A DNA stretch of 10,000 nt from Cristatella mucedo (GCA_009760855.2 WPIO01000320.1:1-10000), one strand, 5' to 3'. Shown: positions 1 through 8,894, counted from the first letter of the stretch. Translations and numbers: made by a program. Notes: generated by a model not told the origin, from the sequence alone.

Positions 1-578
1 CAAACCTTAAAAATCTTAATCTTTATCTATCTACGTCAGCCAAGTAAGTAGGCATTAACAAAATACGATGAGCTTGTTGCACGGCGAATATGCATATGCA
101 GCTCATGTGTAAGACCAGGATCGAAATTAAGTTCAATTAAATTTAAAACCGATGCATAATTTATGTGGCTATTTTAAGATATTCGTGGTTTACGGGTCAA
201 TAGGACTTTTTGCATTGCTATTGCTCCTACGGCCAGTTTTTGGCAAAGTGATTTACGGGCCAGCAGAGATTATGACACCACTGTTGGTTGATGGGCTTTT
301 GTGATTTATGGCAGAGCAATTTAAGGAGCGAGCAGCAAAGGGCCGGGGAGTGACATTGAGGAGGCCGCAAAACGTCCGTGTGAATGGACGTCTCCGAGCA
401 CGCTTCGGGGTTCTGCGTGGTGCCGGGTACCTGCCGTTTAGAAGAATGTCAGATTACCACTTGTAATTTTACTCTTTTCAACTAGCAGCAGATGAATATT
501 GGCTGCCAATGAGTTCCGTAGGTAATGGGTTGCTCGATTAGTGGACTCATGAGCTCCGGCTGGCTCGTTCCCGGCTAA
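1..578. other. Non-coding stretch, nothing recognised
   Basis: No open frame, RNA gene or known repeat is recognisable on either strand. The first 200 bases are AT-rich. Between about 190 and 330, loosely similar phrases of the form TTTACGGG/TTTATGG followed by a short purine-rich run occur three times, but they are too short and too diverged to call a tandem repeat. Confidence 0.5.
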
Positions 579-586
579 GGTGACAT
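579..586. repeat. Possible target-site duplication of the SINE (3' side)
   Basis: The plus strand reads GGTGACAT here and GGCGACAT at 733-740, a 7 of 8 match. The two copies bracket the tRNA-like element exactly: one sits before the tRNA-like head and the other after the AT-rich tail. An 8-mer with one mismatch can occur by chance, so this is suggestive only. Confidence 0.4.
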
Positions 587-732
587 AATATAACAATATA
601 ATTCATTTATATAGCGCCCCAAGAGAACTTAACCTCTGTTCAGGCACTTCACATGTGCCTCGGAGCTCGAGCCCACAACCTCAGCCAGACCTTGGTAGGG
701 CGAGCACTTAATCCGTTAGACCAAACCAGCTC
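587..732 (-). mobile_element. tRNA-derived SINE with L2-like 3' tail
   Basis: Read on the minus strand, the element opens with a tRNA-like head of about 75 nt. It has an A-box-like segment (TGGTTTGGTCTAACGG) and a B-box-like segment (GGGCTCGAGCTCC), the two internal RNA polymerase III promoter parts of tRNA-derived SINEs. A body of about 40 nt follows, then GGGGCGCTATATAAATG and a degenerate ATT-rich tail. GCGCTATATAAA-type ends are known from 3' tails of L2/CR1-group LINEs and the SINEs that borrow their machinery. It is not a functional tRNA gene: no proper 3' acceptor arm closes the structure and the B box deviates from consensus. The exact 5' end is set by the possible target-site duplication at 733-740. 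The SINE family is not identified. Confidence 0.75.
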
Positions 733-740
733 GGCGACAT
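733..740. repeat. Possible target-site duplication of the SINE (5' side)
   Basis: GGCGACAT on the plus strand, pairing with GGTGACAT at 579-586. It could also be partly the first bases of the tRNA-like head, since GCCGAGC would itself make a plausible acceptor strand. Confidence 0.4.
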
Positions 741-1255
741 GGTTTACGTTCAGTGCTTTCGAGTAATAGGCCATCCGGCTTGACCTAATTTGCTCACACA
801 TCCCAGTTCAATACGAACAGTTTGTGTCTGCTAATAGCGGATCTAGTTTTAGCATCGACGTAGGCATTTTTTGTTTCTGACGCACTAACCGTGTGTGGTG
901 ACGCCATTATACAGTTACTTTATGAATGCCTATGATAAAGCGACGTTCTAAATTGAACAACTTTCAAAAAACAAAACAAAAGATGCTGCAGTTGAGCGAA
1001 CTAAATCTGCCGGATTCTCACGTATCGCAAGCTTTTCGTAACTTGGATATGTGTGGGCGGGACTAGGCCATCGAGGCAAGAAGACTGCAGATCCGGTCTG
1101 ACTTAGCATTCTGCAAAAATTATTAGGTGCTCGTCGCTCCCATCGCATTGCCTCGTTACGGGCCTCGAGCCGAAATCCAGGGGCAGAGGCTATTTTAAGC
1201 CAATACCCGTTCAGGCTACGATGCCTCTAGCCACGCTGCTGAGCTAGGTAAAGAC
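741..1255. other. Non-coding stretch, nothing recognised
   Basis: No coding signal or repeat recognised. A 66-codon minus-strand frame at 948-1148 has low-complexity, unconserved-looking content and no recognisable domain, so I treat it as chance. An A-rich patch lies near 965-985. Confidence 0.5.
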
Positions 1256-2592
1256 GTAAGTACCAGTAAGCCAACCGCAGCCGCAGCCGACGGTTACTGC
1301 GAGCTGCTCCGGCGATGGGGACGAATAGAGCGGTGATGTACTATATCGACTTTCCCGCTACCGACTGCGGCTCATTTTTTCCAGCAGCCCTGAGCTGCTA
1401 CTTACATGCTACTCGTTATCTCAGCTGTTCTCCAAACTCAGCCATGCTGTTCACTTTCTCTCTGTTGTTCGAGGTGAAGTCTTGTGGCTACTGAATGCGT
1501 ACCAAGAGATTCATAGGCTGGGTGCACTATACAAAACTCTTTTGCGTAACAATAACGCCGTCTTTGTGGAGTTACAGACAGATAGACATTAGATTACGTT
1601 GCGTTATTCGCAATAACATCGAGCAGCGCCCAGCCGACGCCTCCGGCGTAACGCACATGTCGACACTCCAGCGAACAGTTAAAATAGTTACGGCGGCGGG
1701 GGTGGCACGACGTGACATTCAACAGACCCTCGACAGCGGCTGGCACTTGGAAGCAGTAGCGGCCTCGTGACTTCGCGGCTTACGCGTCGTCGCTTGGCGG
1801 GCTCCAGTGTGGGCCGCCTAGTGCTGGCTCAACAGTCGTCCTACGACTGGACGACCTCTTCGGACGGGAGGCTAATTTGTCGGGCGCCTCGCTCGAGCGG
1901 ACGCGCTCCTCTGTGCGCTGGTAGCCGAGTAAGCCGTCGGGGCGTTCTCGCGGAGGGTGGACGCGATCGACCTCGCCGGCGGTTAGCTCGCGGGCTAGCG
2001 ATGAGCTAGCGCGCCCCGCCCCCGCCCGGCAGACCAACAGAATCTCTGGAGGTCAGTGACAGTACCATGGTTTAAATAAAACCGCACCTGAGCATTTGAG
2101 CCGAGAAGCAGAGGTAAAGCCTTGCGATGCATATCTCAGACTGACGGGGTGACAGAAAGATCGTCGTTACGCCCACGCACGGCGGTTACCGCACAGTGGC
2201 TAATGTACTGGCGTTTGCAGGAAACGACGCTTGCGACTGACGCCCCGAGCACCACAATCCAAGACTTCCCTCGGACTGCCCTCCTGCGCTCTCATGGTGC
2301 AACCGCTGCAACCGGCCACTTGCTCGTGACGCGCCGCTGTATACACATATTTGTTTTCGCAGGTGACCGCACTGTCGCTCTGCAGCGGTCGCAGCCGCCA
2401 CCGGACACGACTGGGACGGGACGTGGGCGTTTGTAGATTCTGGAAAACGGCTCCCCCCTGCTGCTGCTGAGCGCAGGGTCCGCCTCTGAAAGAGGTTGCA
2501 GCTGTTAATATTGACGAGAAGTTCGCTTAGCGCTCTACCGGCAAAGGTTAGTCTGATGCTGCCGCCTCTCTTATCTAGCTGCAGAAGAGCGG
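1256..2592 (+). repeat. Family R interspersed repeat, copy A
   Basis: This 1.34-kb block recurs in the same orientation as copy B. Bases 1256-1324 match 6367-6435 without gaps (6 differences in 69). From 1325 to 2592 it matches about 7116-8441 with small indels, at an estimated identity in the high 80s to 90 percent by eye. About 680 bp present in B between these two parts is absent here. The middle (about 1740-2035) is very rich in G, C and CpG. Open frames in A at 1495-1770 and 2122-2436 are not kept in B: the second frame's start region reads into a TAG there, and the first is broken by an insertion and stops. The block therefore looks non-coding. It could be an unclassified transposable element, part of a large retroelement derivative, or an old segmental duplication. 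Confidence 0.85.
1833..1849. repeat. Short perfect hairpin in family R copy A
   Basis: CAGTCGT and ACGACTG form a 7-bp inverted repeat with a 3-base loop. The overlapping GTCGTC/GACGAC (1836-1841 and 1850-1855) offers an alternative stem. The same sequence is at 7632-7648 in copy B. Both copies are identical here, so there is no compensatory change to prove a selected structure. Confidence 0.6.
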
Positions 2593-3264
2593 TCCCTTAA
2601 AAGAGAACCAAATCTCCTTCTGAGCTCTTTACGCACGCTGTAAAATTAGCGCGCCAATTTGTTATTGATATCGGTCACAATTCCTGCATGCAAAAGCGAA
2701 CTCAAATTATTCAACCGAACGGAGAAAATGGCGCAAGAAGCTGGTGCATTTGAGCCATTCCTTCAAGTGTCGTCTTTTGGGGGGGGGGTATCGCGATGTT
2801 AGCCAGAAGTAAATAGGCTAAGTGGGATTTCATGTACGAAATTGGTCGCTGCGTCGTGAGACTCTCTTAGTGAGGATGGTTATACTATGAAGGTGAGCTT
2901 GTTTTTACTCCTTCATGGCCGACTGCGACGGAAACGAGAGCGCAAGCGTTGCCTGGTGTGCTCCAATTGCAGCAAATTGGCTTCCGCCGCCCCCCCAAAC
3001 CCCAGATGTAAGCTGTAGCACTACGCACGCGATATTCATGCTGACTTTGTTCATTTTTTAATTTACTTCCCGTCGTCCTCTGTGTCTTCGTGCGACAGCT
3101 CGACGCGGTGGCTACGTTCGCTAATTTGATTCAGCAAGGTTAGTGACCGGTGGCAGTTTTAAGCCGCCGAACTGTAGTGATCCGGCGCACAGCGACTTAT
3201 CTCTTGAAGCTGTTTCATAAGCCCGACGCAGTCGAGTAAAAGTTGGCTCAAGTAAGCGCCACAA
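2593..3264. other. Unassigned DNA between repeat copies A and C
   Basis: No gene or known repeat is recognised. It contains a run of ten G at 2779-2788. It does not resemble the corresponding stretch 8442-8939 downstream of copy B, although both lie between a plus-strand and a minus-strand copy of family R. Confidence 0.5.
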
Positions 3265-3475
3265 ATTTAATTGGAGACCAGTTGAGGTAATGAGTAGCAT
3301 GAAAGTAGCAGCTCAGGAAAGCAGGAAAAAATGAGCCGCAGTCGGTAGCGGGAGAGTAGATGTAGTATATTACCACTCTTATTCTTCTAGGCCGGCCACC
3401 TTTCTTGTTTCTTGTCTGACCTCAACGTTTACTATATTACTATAGTGCTATAAGCCTTTCTACCGCCATCAGGCC
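3265..3475 (-). repeat. Family R interspersed repeat, inverted copy C (left part only)
   Basis: The reverse complement of 3281-3420 matches 7077-7217 at roughly 90 percent. Shared landmarks are GACAAGAAAC, GGCCGGCCTAGAAGAATAAG, GCTCATTTTTTCC and GAGCTGCTACTTTCATGCTAC. The match stops sharply near 3267, just after CTCCAA in the reverse reading. On the other side it continues more weakly past CTGATGGCGGT to about 3475, and perhaps to 3560. Because C includes sequence homologous to 7025-7113, which copy A lacks, that sequence is an original part of the family and not a private insertion in B. Confidence 0.85.
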
Positions 3476-4064
3476 CTATTTCTAATGACGAAGGCCATTA
3501 TGTACGATCTATTACAACTCCATTACGCAACAGCTGGGCGAAGCTATAACAGTTATTGAGAGCTATACGGCATTCTGCCTTAGAGCGCACCCGCAAAATT
3601 TCTCGTCGTTTCCTGTGCGTCGCGCTCTCGAAAAAGAATACTGAAAACTTACTCCACGCGATTTGCTCTCGAACGATTGTACAGCACCCCGCTCGCATCG
3701 TGCGCCAAAGTACTCTTGCTGTCTGTCCGTCTGGAACTCGCATGTGGTACCCTGTGAAATTAAGTGGATTCGCTGAGCGATACGCGAACTCTATTTGAGC
3801 GTCACACAGTCGCAATATTCAGCTGATTTAGTGAACCGCTGTGAGCTTAGGGTGGCGCCCGTGCGAGGCTCATTGACTCGTTTCACCAAGAACATTGTGC
3901 TAGCCTAATGGCGCAAGATTGGTCCGAAGAAAACTCTTAACGCGGTTTCCGGTAGCAGCATGCCCTCGCCACGTGAGCGTCGCATTCGCCGTTGCATCTA
4001 GGGAATGGATGGAGCTCAGCTTGGCTGAGCGGACCGGCAAACGAGCAAAACTCGATAGCCCATT
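3476..4064. other. Unassigned DNA
   Basis: The first 85 bases may be a diverged extension of inverted copy C: an AGCTTC...CAG and TAAYGGAGTT pattern is shared, in reverse, with 6945-7000. Overlapping open frames of 80 codons (3556-3798, plus) and 105 codons (3498-3815, minus) show no recognisable domain. I do not call them genes. Confidence 0.4.
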
Positions 4065-4080
4065 TCAAGAGCTTTCGCGT

Positions 4081-4282
4081 GCGGAATGCCTCGAAATATT
4101 GCGGATGAGCCATAAACGCATACGCGCTCAGCCCAAACCCCCATATTCGCGCCCTGCGACGAAGCACCTATCGAGCAGGGACGAACCACAATTTCTTTGG
4201 AGGCAGTACCTTCTGTTGCGGAACTTTTTTTGCGGAATGCCGCAAAACTTTGCCGATAAGCCGTAAACGCATTGTGCTCAGC
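4081..4282 (+). repeat. Imperfect direct duplication, 151-bp spacing
   Basis: Bases 4081-4132 and 4232-4282 are related copies. Both begin with GCGGAATGCC and share TAAACGCAT and GCTCAGC, with one single-base gap and about ten substitutions. Weaker similarity extends some 15 bases upstream of each. The DNA between them (4133-4231) is not obviously part of the copy. This could be an old tandem duplication or a sub-repeat of an unidentified element. A 115-codon plus-strand frame at 3919-4266 crosses it but shows no domain. Confidence 0.65.
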
Positions 4283-4599
4283 GCAGCCGCAATTTGAGCC
4301 CCGCCCAGAATTCCCTTAGGAACAGGGGCGCGGTAATTCAAGAAAGACCGATCACTTCTGCCGCCGCGCGATCTCGGCAGGACTCATCGACAAAATTCAC
4401 TAAAAATTCGCTGTTCGGTCGCAATCGACGTAAACCAAGCGCCATCCGCTAAAGTAGTCGCCGTCACGCACCGCTCTGTCTCGATGCCAACTCGCAGACG
4501 ACCGAGCTCCCAGGATATTCATGCCCATCATTGGAGGGCCTCGCAGTAATCGTCGGTTGTGGTTGGCTAAGTAGTACTTGCAACAAACAGCTGAGCCAC
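4283..4599. other. Non-coding stretch, nothing recognised
   Basis: No repeat or RNA gene recognised. It forms the C-terminal part of a 184-codon minus-strand frame (4400-4954), the longest open frame in the window. That frame crosses CpG-rich DNA where stop codons are rare, has no recognisable domain and reads low-complexity F/L and R/G/P tracts, so I take it as chance. Confidence 0.45.
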
Positions 4600-4810
4600 C
4601 CGGCTCTGAGGCGCTCGCTACGCGCACGAGTTCGCGGCGTCGGATAACCGCGCCGTTACCGCGCGGGCGGCAGGTGATTTTTCGCTCGCGACCGCCTAGC
4701 GGTGGGCCTTCGACGCCCGGCGACTGTGACGTCAAAGGCCGGCTAGCCCCCTTTGCCAATCGGACCGCCCGCGCTTCGTTGATCCGGCAGTGTGTACTTA
4801 AGAGGTGAGT
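4600..4810 (+). promoter_or_regulatory. CpG-rich promoter-like patch with CRE, CCAAT box and possible 5' splice site
   Basis: The patch is dense in CpG compared with its flanks. It contains a perfect palindromic CRE, TGACGTCA, at 4727-4734 and an inverted-ATTGG-type CCAAT box (CCAATCGG) at 4756-4763. Further along is CAGTGTG near 4788, loosely like an initiator, and AGAG/GTGAGT at 4801-4810, a strong match to a metazoan 5' splice site. Their order and spacing would fit a TATA-less plus-strand promoter with a very short first exon. No downstream coding exon is recognised, so this is inference from motifs only. It may equally be a GC-rich fragment of a mobile element. Confidence 0.25.
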
Positions 4811-6189
4811 GGGTCGCCGAAATAGAAATAGAAAATAAAAAAGGAAATAGAACCGCCAGGGAAGTTTACCTACCAGAGCGACTGTCCAAACCATCGATTG
4901 CATCGTTAATATATTCTCGATTCGAGTTCCGGACGCATTTCGGCAGGCACACACTTCCGGGCTTCCGCTTCCTATTACGTGCTGAGAAGAAGCTGCAAAA
5001 GAAAATCAAACCGCCTCCGCTGAAAACTGGCAGGATCGTGGGCAGGTGAAGTTGCCGACGCATTTGATTCGGGAGACCCAAATGGAAGATTTCAACTCAT
5101 CGTTAAAGCGCTTAACCAGCCCGTAACCTATAGGCATTACTGCTAGGTAGTGTGAGCGCGGCATTGCCGCCTCGTACAGCCCAAACGAGACTCACTAACG
5201 TCCAGTAGGCAATCTAGGCGTGAGCAGGTTACTCCTTAGCAGCATCTCTCAATCCGCCGATTGGGAATGGATTATGAATGGGTGCACTGTCACGTGATTT
5301 TATCTAAGTTTGATGGATGGGTCGAGCGATGCGCGGCCGGATAGTGGACTACTTCAGATAGAATGGCCGAAGCAAGAAAATGAACGGACTCAGAACTGAA
5401 TGACGAAGTTTTGCAGTCGATGTGCCGTTTGAGGGGGCATGAAGTGTGGGTCCTCCATGGGAAGCCGTTTGTCGAGGCGACTACGACGTACAAGACAGAC
5501 AAGCCTCTTCGCTCAGTCGTGTGCCGTTTGGAAGCTTCTCATTGCTCAGGCTGGAAGGTGTGCGACATTTGTTGAGATACAGCTTTTGAGACTGGCTCAG
5601 CTTTCATACAGCTGTCAGCTGTCATACTTGTATGGCCCGAATGATTTACCGCCGGTGCCGTCGTCCTAGCGATAGAAAATCTCCTCCGTCGGCGTGCCAG
5701 CGGTTGCCCGCCGCTGCAGAGACAAACGTCACCGTGCGAGCAACGCGAATCTGCTTTACTTTTGAAGTTCAAGCAGGAGCAGCAGGAGTTGCGTTGAAAG
5801 GGCAATTCCTGACCGCAACGTGACTCTTGGCGAGCTTTCGGGCTCGTATCGGGTTTTCGTACCTCGCTAATTTCAGCCCCGATCGCGTGTTTGGGGCCTG
5901 AGTTGAGCAAACTTCCAGTTTTCAGCTTAGCAGGTGGTTTGATTTTCTTCTGAAGCTACTTCTCGGCACATAATAACCAGAAAAGAAAGCCCAAAATTGC
6001 ATTCCTGATAACATGCGTTCAGAGCTCGAGTCGTCAATATATTTAACAGTGCAATAAACGGTTGGAGAGTCCCTTCTGTTGAGAAATCTCTTAGTTGGTT
6101 CTATTTTCTAAAATCCCACCTGCTCACCGTGGCCCTATCTTACGACAACAAGAACCCTTGGGTAACCCTCACACCTAACAATATACCGC
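4811..6189. other. Apparently unique DNA without a recognised gene
   Basis: This stretch shows no similarity to the repeats elsewhere in the window. It begins with an A-rich run (about 4820-4850). Several frames of 63-123 codons overlap between 5290 and 5910 on both strands, and none shows a domain I recognise. A methionine-poor open stretch in a plus frame (5384-5572) is the most protein-like by eye but is short. If the promoter-like patch upstream is real, exons could lie here, but I cannot identify splice structure from sequence alone. Confidence 0.4.
6053..6058 (+). terminator. Possible poly(A) signal
   Basis: AATAAA, followed about 15-25 bases later by a T/G-containing stretch (CCCTTCTGTTGAG). 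This hexamer is common by chance, and no transcript is known to end here. I note it because the promoter-like patch at 4600-4810 lies upstream on the same strand. Confidence 0.15.
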
Positions 6190-6366
6190 TGCGTCGCCAA
6201 CGCGCGGGCAGTCCGATTGGGGGCGGCCGCCGAGCCGACGTCGGCGGCGGGGGGGGGCAGTAGGCGGGCGAGAGCGCAAAATCGTCAGCCGCTAGCGCGT
6301 TCGTGGCGCGGGAATCTGACGCTGCAATCACGCACGCAATCAAGCCCGACGGCTCGACGGTATGAT
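6190..6366. other. GC-rich block with a perfect palindrome and a G run
   Basis: The block is rich in CpG. It holds the 12-bp perfect palindrome GCCGACGTCGGC at 6234-6245, preceded by GGCGGCCGCC and followed by nine consecutive G at 6249-6257. It lies directly upstream of family R copy B but has no clear counterpart upstream of copy A. Open frames on both strands across it (97 codons plus, 67 codons minus) are G/A/R/P-rich and look like products of base composition. Confidence 0.5.
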
Positions 6367-6435
6367 GTAAGTACCGTTAAGCCACCCGCAGCCGCAGCCG
6401 ATGGTTACTGCGAGGTGCTCCGGCGATGGGCACGA

Positions 6436-7115
6436 GTTTCCTGGGAATTTTGTGTGTGCTTATGCGTGCTGACAGTGTGCGTGCTGCCACTAACCATGTT
6501 ATTCCTGTAATCCCTATGCATGTCAAGCCTCACACATGTTACTCCAGACGATTATGAGCCTGCTAGCACTAATACTTTAAGCCTTTGCAGTAAGTTTAAA
6601 GTTCCTAGAGAGAAAATGATTTTTTTCTGGGAGCGCTTTGGGAAATCTATTAGAATTGATGTCAACACTGTTATTATTAGTAGTAGTTGGGACTGCCGGC
6701 CGAAGTCGGCACCCCTACCTTGAGTTATCTTCTCCTCCTCCTCCCTTGAGCTCCGCCCATGGCCTCTATACACGACTCATCCCAACTGAGGATGGGCGCA
6801 TCAGTGGTAAAATCCGAGACAGAACCCAGGATTATAGATATGCCAAAAATCCCCAGGATTTGCATGTTCTTTAAAAATAACTACGTTTTATCCTTTTGAC
6901 CTTACGTGCAATTAAAAGTGAGGCCTCTGAAATGCGGTCGTCTGAGCGGCAGCTTCGAGAGGGAGCTTCACGCAGAGGCGAATACTTTAACGGAGTTAAT
7001 ACTATAATATTCTACGTTGTCAGCAGGAGGACCTGATGGCGGTGGAAAGACTTGCATCGCTACAGTAGACGCTGAGGTCAGACAAGAAACAAAAAAGATG
7101 GCCGGCCTAGAAGAA
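6436..7115. other. 680-bp segment of copy B missing from copy A
   Basis: The segment begins GTTTCC after CACGA and ends CTAGAAG before AATAAGAGCGG. It contains a TCC-rich microsatellite-like run near 6730-6747, a short hairpin (CATCCC/GGATG) near 6779-6795 and an octamer-like ATTTGCAT at 6858-6865. No coding frame is convincing. Its ends are formally GT and AG, but the donor context is poor and no pyrimidine tract precedes the AG. I favour a deletion in A, perhaps using the short GA(A) shared at both ends, over an intron. Confidence 0.6.
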
Positions 7116-7631
7116 TAAGAGCGGTAATATACTTTATCTACTTTCCTGCTACCGACTGTGGCTCATTTTTTCCAGCAGCCCTGAGCTGCTACTTTCATGC
7201 TACTCATTATCTCAACTGCACTCCAAACTCAGCCATGCTGCTCACTTTCTCTCTGTTGCTTGAGGTGAAGTCTTTTGGTTACTGAATGCGTACCGAAAGC
7301 CGCATAGGCTGGGTGCGCTATACAAAACTCTTTTGCGTAACAATCACGCCGTCTTTGGGGCATTGTGGAGTTACAGACGGATAGACATTACATTACGTTG
7401 CGTTATTCGCACTAACATCGAGCAGCGCCCGGCCGACGCCTCCGGCGTAACGCACATGTCGACACTCCCGTGAGCAGGCAAAATAGTTATGGCGGCGGGG
7501 GTGGCACGACGTGACATTCAACAGACCCTCGACAGCGCCTGGCACTTGGACGCAGTAGCGGCCTCGTGACTTCGCGGTTTACGCGTCGTCGCTTGGCGGG
7601 CGCCAGTGTGTGCCGTCCAGTGCTCGCTCAA

Positions 7632-7648
7632 CAGTCGTCCTACGACTG
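7632..7648. repeat. Short perfect hairpin in family R copy B
   Basis: This is the counterpart of 1833-1849 and is identical in sequence: a 7-bp stem with a 3-base loop. Confidence 0.6.
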
Positions 7649-7657
7649 GACGACCTC

Positions 7658-7699
7658 TTCGGACGGGAGGCTAATTAATATTCGGACGGGAGGCTAATT
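7658..7699 (+). repeat. 23-bp tandem duplication private to copy B
   Basis: TTCGGACGGGAGGCTAATT occurs at 7658-7676, is followed by AATA, and recurs at 7681-7699. Copy A has a single unit (about 1859-1877). This is a recent local duplication, probably by replication slippage. Confidence 0.85.
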
Positions 7700-8441
7700 T
7701 GTTGGGCGACTTGCTCGAGCGGACGCGCTCCTCGGCGCGCGGGCAGCCGAGTAAGCTGGTAGCTGAGTCGGGGCGTCCTCGCGGAGGGTGGACGTGAGCA
7801 ACCTCGCCTGCGGTTAGCTCGCAGGCTAGCGATGAGTTGGCGCGCCCCACCCCCGGCCGGCAGACCGTCAGAATCTCTGGCGGCTGGGCTGCCGATCGGG
7901 GGCAGTACCATCATTTAAACAAAACCGCACCCGAGCATTTGAGCCAGAGAAGCAGAGGTAAAGCCTTGCGATGTAGATCTCAGACTGACGGCGTGACAGA
8001 AAGATCGTCGTTACGCCCACGCACGGTGGCTACCGCAGAGTGAATAATGTAGTGGCGTTTGCAGGAAACGACGCTTGCGACTGACGCGCCACGCACGATT
8101 CCAGACTTCCCTCGGACTGCCCTCCTGCGCTCTCGTGGTGCAACCGCTGCAACCGGCCACTCGCTCGTGACGCGCCGCTGTTTACACGGGTTTGTTTTCG
8201 CAATGTGACCGCACTGCCGCTCTGCAGCGGTCGCAGCCGGACACGACTTGGACGAGACGTGTGCGCCTGTAGATTTCGGGAAAACTGCTCCCCAGCTGCA
8301 GCTTCCCTGCTGCTGCTGAGCGCAGCGTCCGCCTCTAAAGGAGGCTGCAGCTGTTAATATTGACGATAAGTTCGCTTAGCGCTCTGCCGGCACAGGTTAG
8401 TCTGACGCGGCAGCAACTCTTATCTTGCGGCAGAAGAGCGG

Positions 8442-8840
8442 CAATAGAACTCAAGCACATTCTGTACTATGACTCATAGCTGGTGCAGTCTGGCTCGTCT
8501 GCCGCGGGTCGCGCGCCTGCCTCATTATACCACTTCTCATCGACTTGAACTGCGCCTCTCTCTCTCTCTCAAGCAGCCATCGAATCAAAGGCTTTTCACC
8601 ATTCATGCTCCCGTCCCATCCTTTTCTGGCTTTTGCTTGCCATTAGGAAATATTTCTTAAAAATTAAAACTTGTATGAATAAGCGTACTCCTCACATCAT
8701 GTGCTCCATTCGTGTAAATTATCCTTCGTTTACTAAAACATACCAAAATTGTGCACGTTATCGCTTGTCTACTGAATCGTGCGTCCTTCCCAGCACGCCC
8801 TAAGTGATCAGAAAGCAAGTCAGCTGTTCCGGGGTGCACC
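8442..8840. other. Non-coding stretch with a CT microsatellite
   Basis: Similarity between copies A and B ends at 8441. Nothing here is recognised apart from a (CT)n run at 8556-8570. Frames of 61-63 codons on both strands show no domain. Confidence 0.5.
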
Positions 8841-8894
8841 AAAAATATTTTATTCTTATTTTATTTATTTATATTATATTATTTTATTATTATG
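8841..8894 (-). repeat. AT-rich tract, possible retroelement 3' tail
   Basis: Some 54 bases of almost pure A/T with TTTAT/TATTAT units. Read on the minus strand it is A-rich (TAATAAAATAA-like), and it lies downstream of the minus-strand LINE tail fragment at 9246-9479. It could be that element's 3' tail, separated from it by inverted copy D. An ordinary AT microsatellite is the alternative. Confidence 0.4.

Larger units (their letters stand above)
6367..8441 (+). repeat. Family R interspersed repeat, copy B
   Basis: Bases 6367-6435 match 1256-1324, and about 7116-8441 match 1325-2592. Between them, 6436-7115 has no counterpart in copy A. Its right end (about 7025-7113) is present in inverted copy C, so at least that part belongs to the family. 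Relative to A, B also has a 23-bp tandem duplication at 7658-7699 and a small insertion near 7358-7368. The CpG-rich core lies at about 7540-7860. Frames open in A are interrupted in B, which argues against a coding role. No terminal TG...CA pair, primer-binding site or enzyme domain was seen. Element class unknown. Confidence 0.85.

Noticed and set aside
660-735. A functional tRNA gene on the minus strand.
   Set aside because: The A and B boxes are present, but the acceptor stem does not close and a SINE body with an L2-like tail follows directly.
1495-2436. Open frames of 91, 80 and 104 codons in copy A as possible genes.
   Set aside because: Copy B breaks them by stops and indels, and the differences do not spare the frame, so the repeat does not look coding.
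3498-3815. Overlapping open frames on both strands (105 and 80 codons).
   Set aside because: No domain is recognised, and part of the stretch may be a diverged extension of repeat copy C.
4400-4954. The longest open frame, 184 codons on the minus strand.
   Set aside because: It crosses CpG-rich DNA with few stop codons and shows no domain, only compositional F/L and R/G/P tracts. Overlapping frames are open on the other strand.
5384-5572. A 63-codon open stretch with protein-like composition.
   Set aside because: It is too short, has no recognisable domain and no clear splice or start context, and overlapping frames are also open.
6858-6865. Octamer-like ATTTGCAT as a regulatory site.
   Set aside because: A single 8-mer is expected by chance at this rate in 10 kb, and no promoter context surrounds it.
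6436-7115. The segment as a GT-AG intron, making copy A a processed copy.
   Set aside because: The donor context CGA/GTTTCC is poor and the bases before the AG are purine-rich, without a pyrimidine tract.
1256-8441. Copies A and B as the two long terminal repeats of one retrotransposon.
   Set aside because: No TG...CA ends, primer-binding site, polypurine tract or retroviral-type domain was seen between them. The copies differ by roughly ten percent and by a 680-bp segment, and inverted copies of the same sequence lie inside and outside. A degenerate non-coding derivative is not formally excluded.
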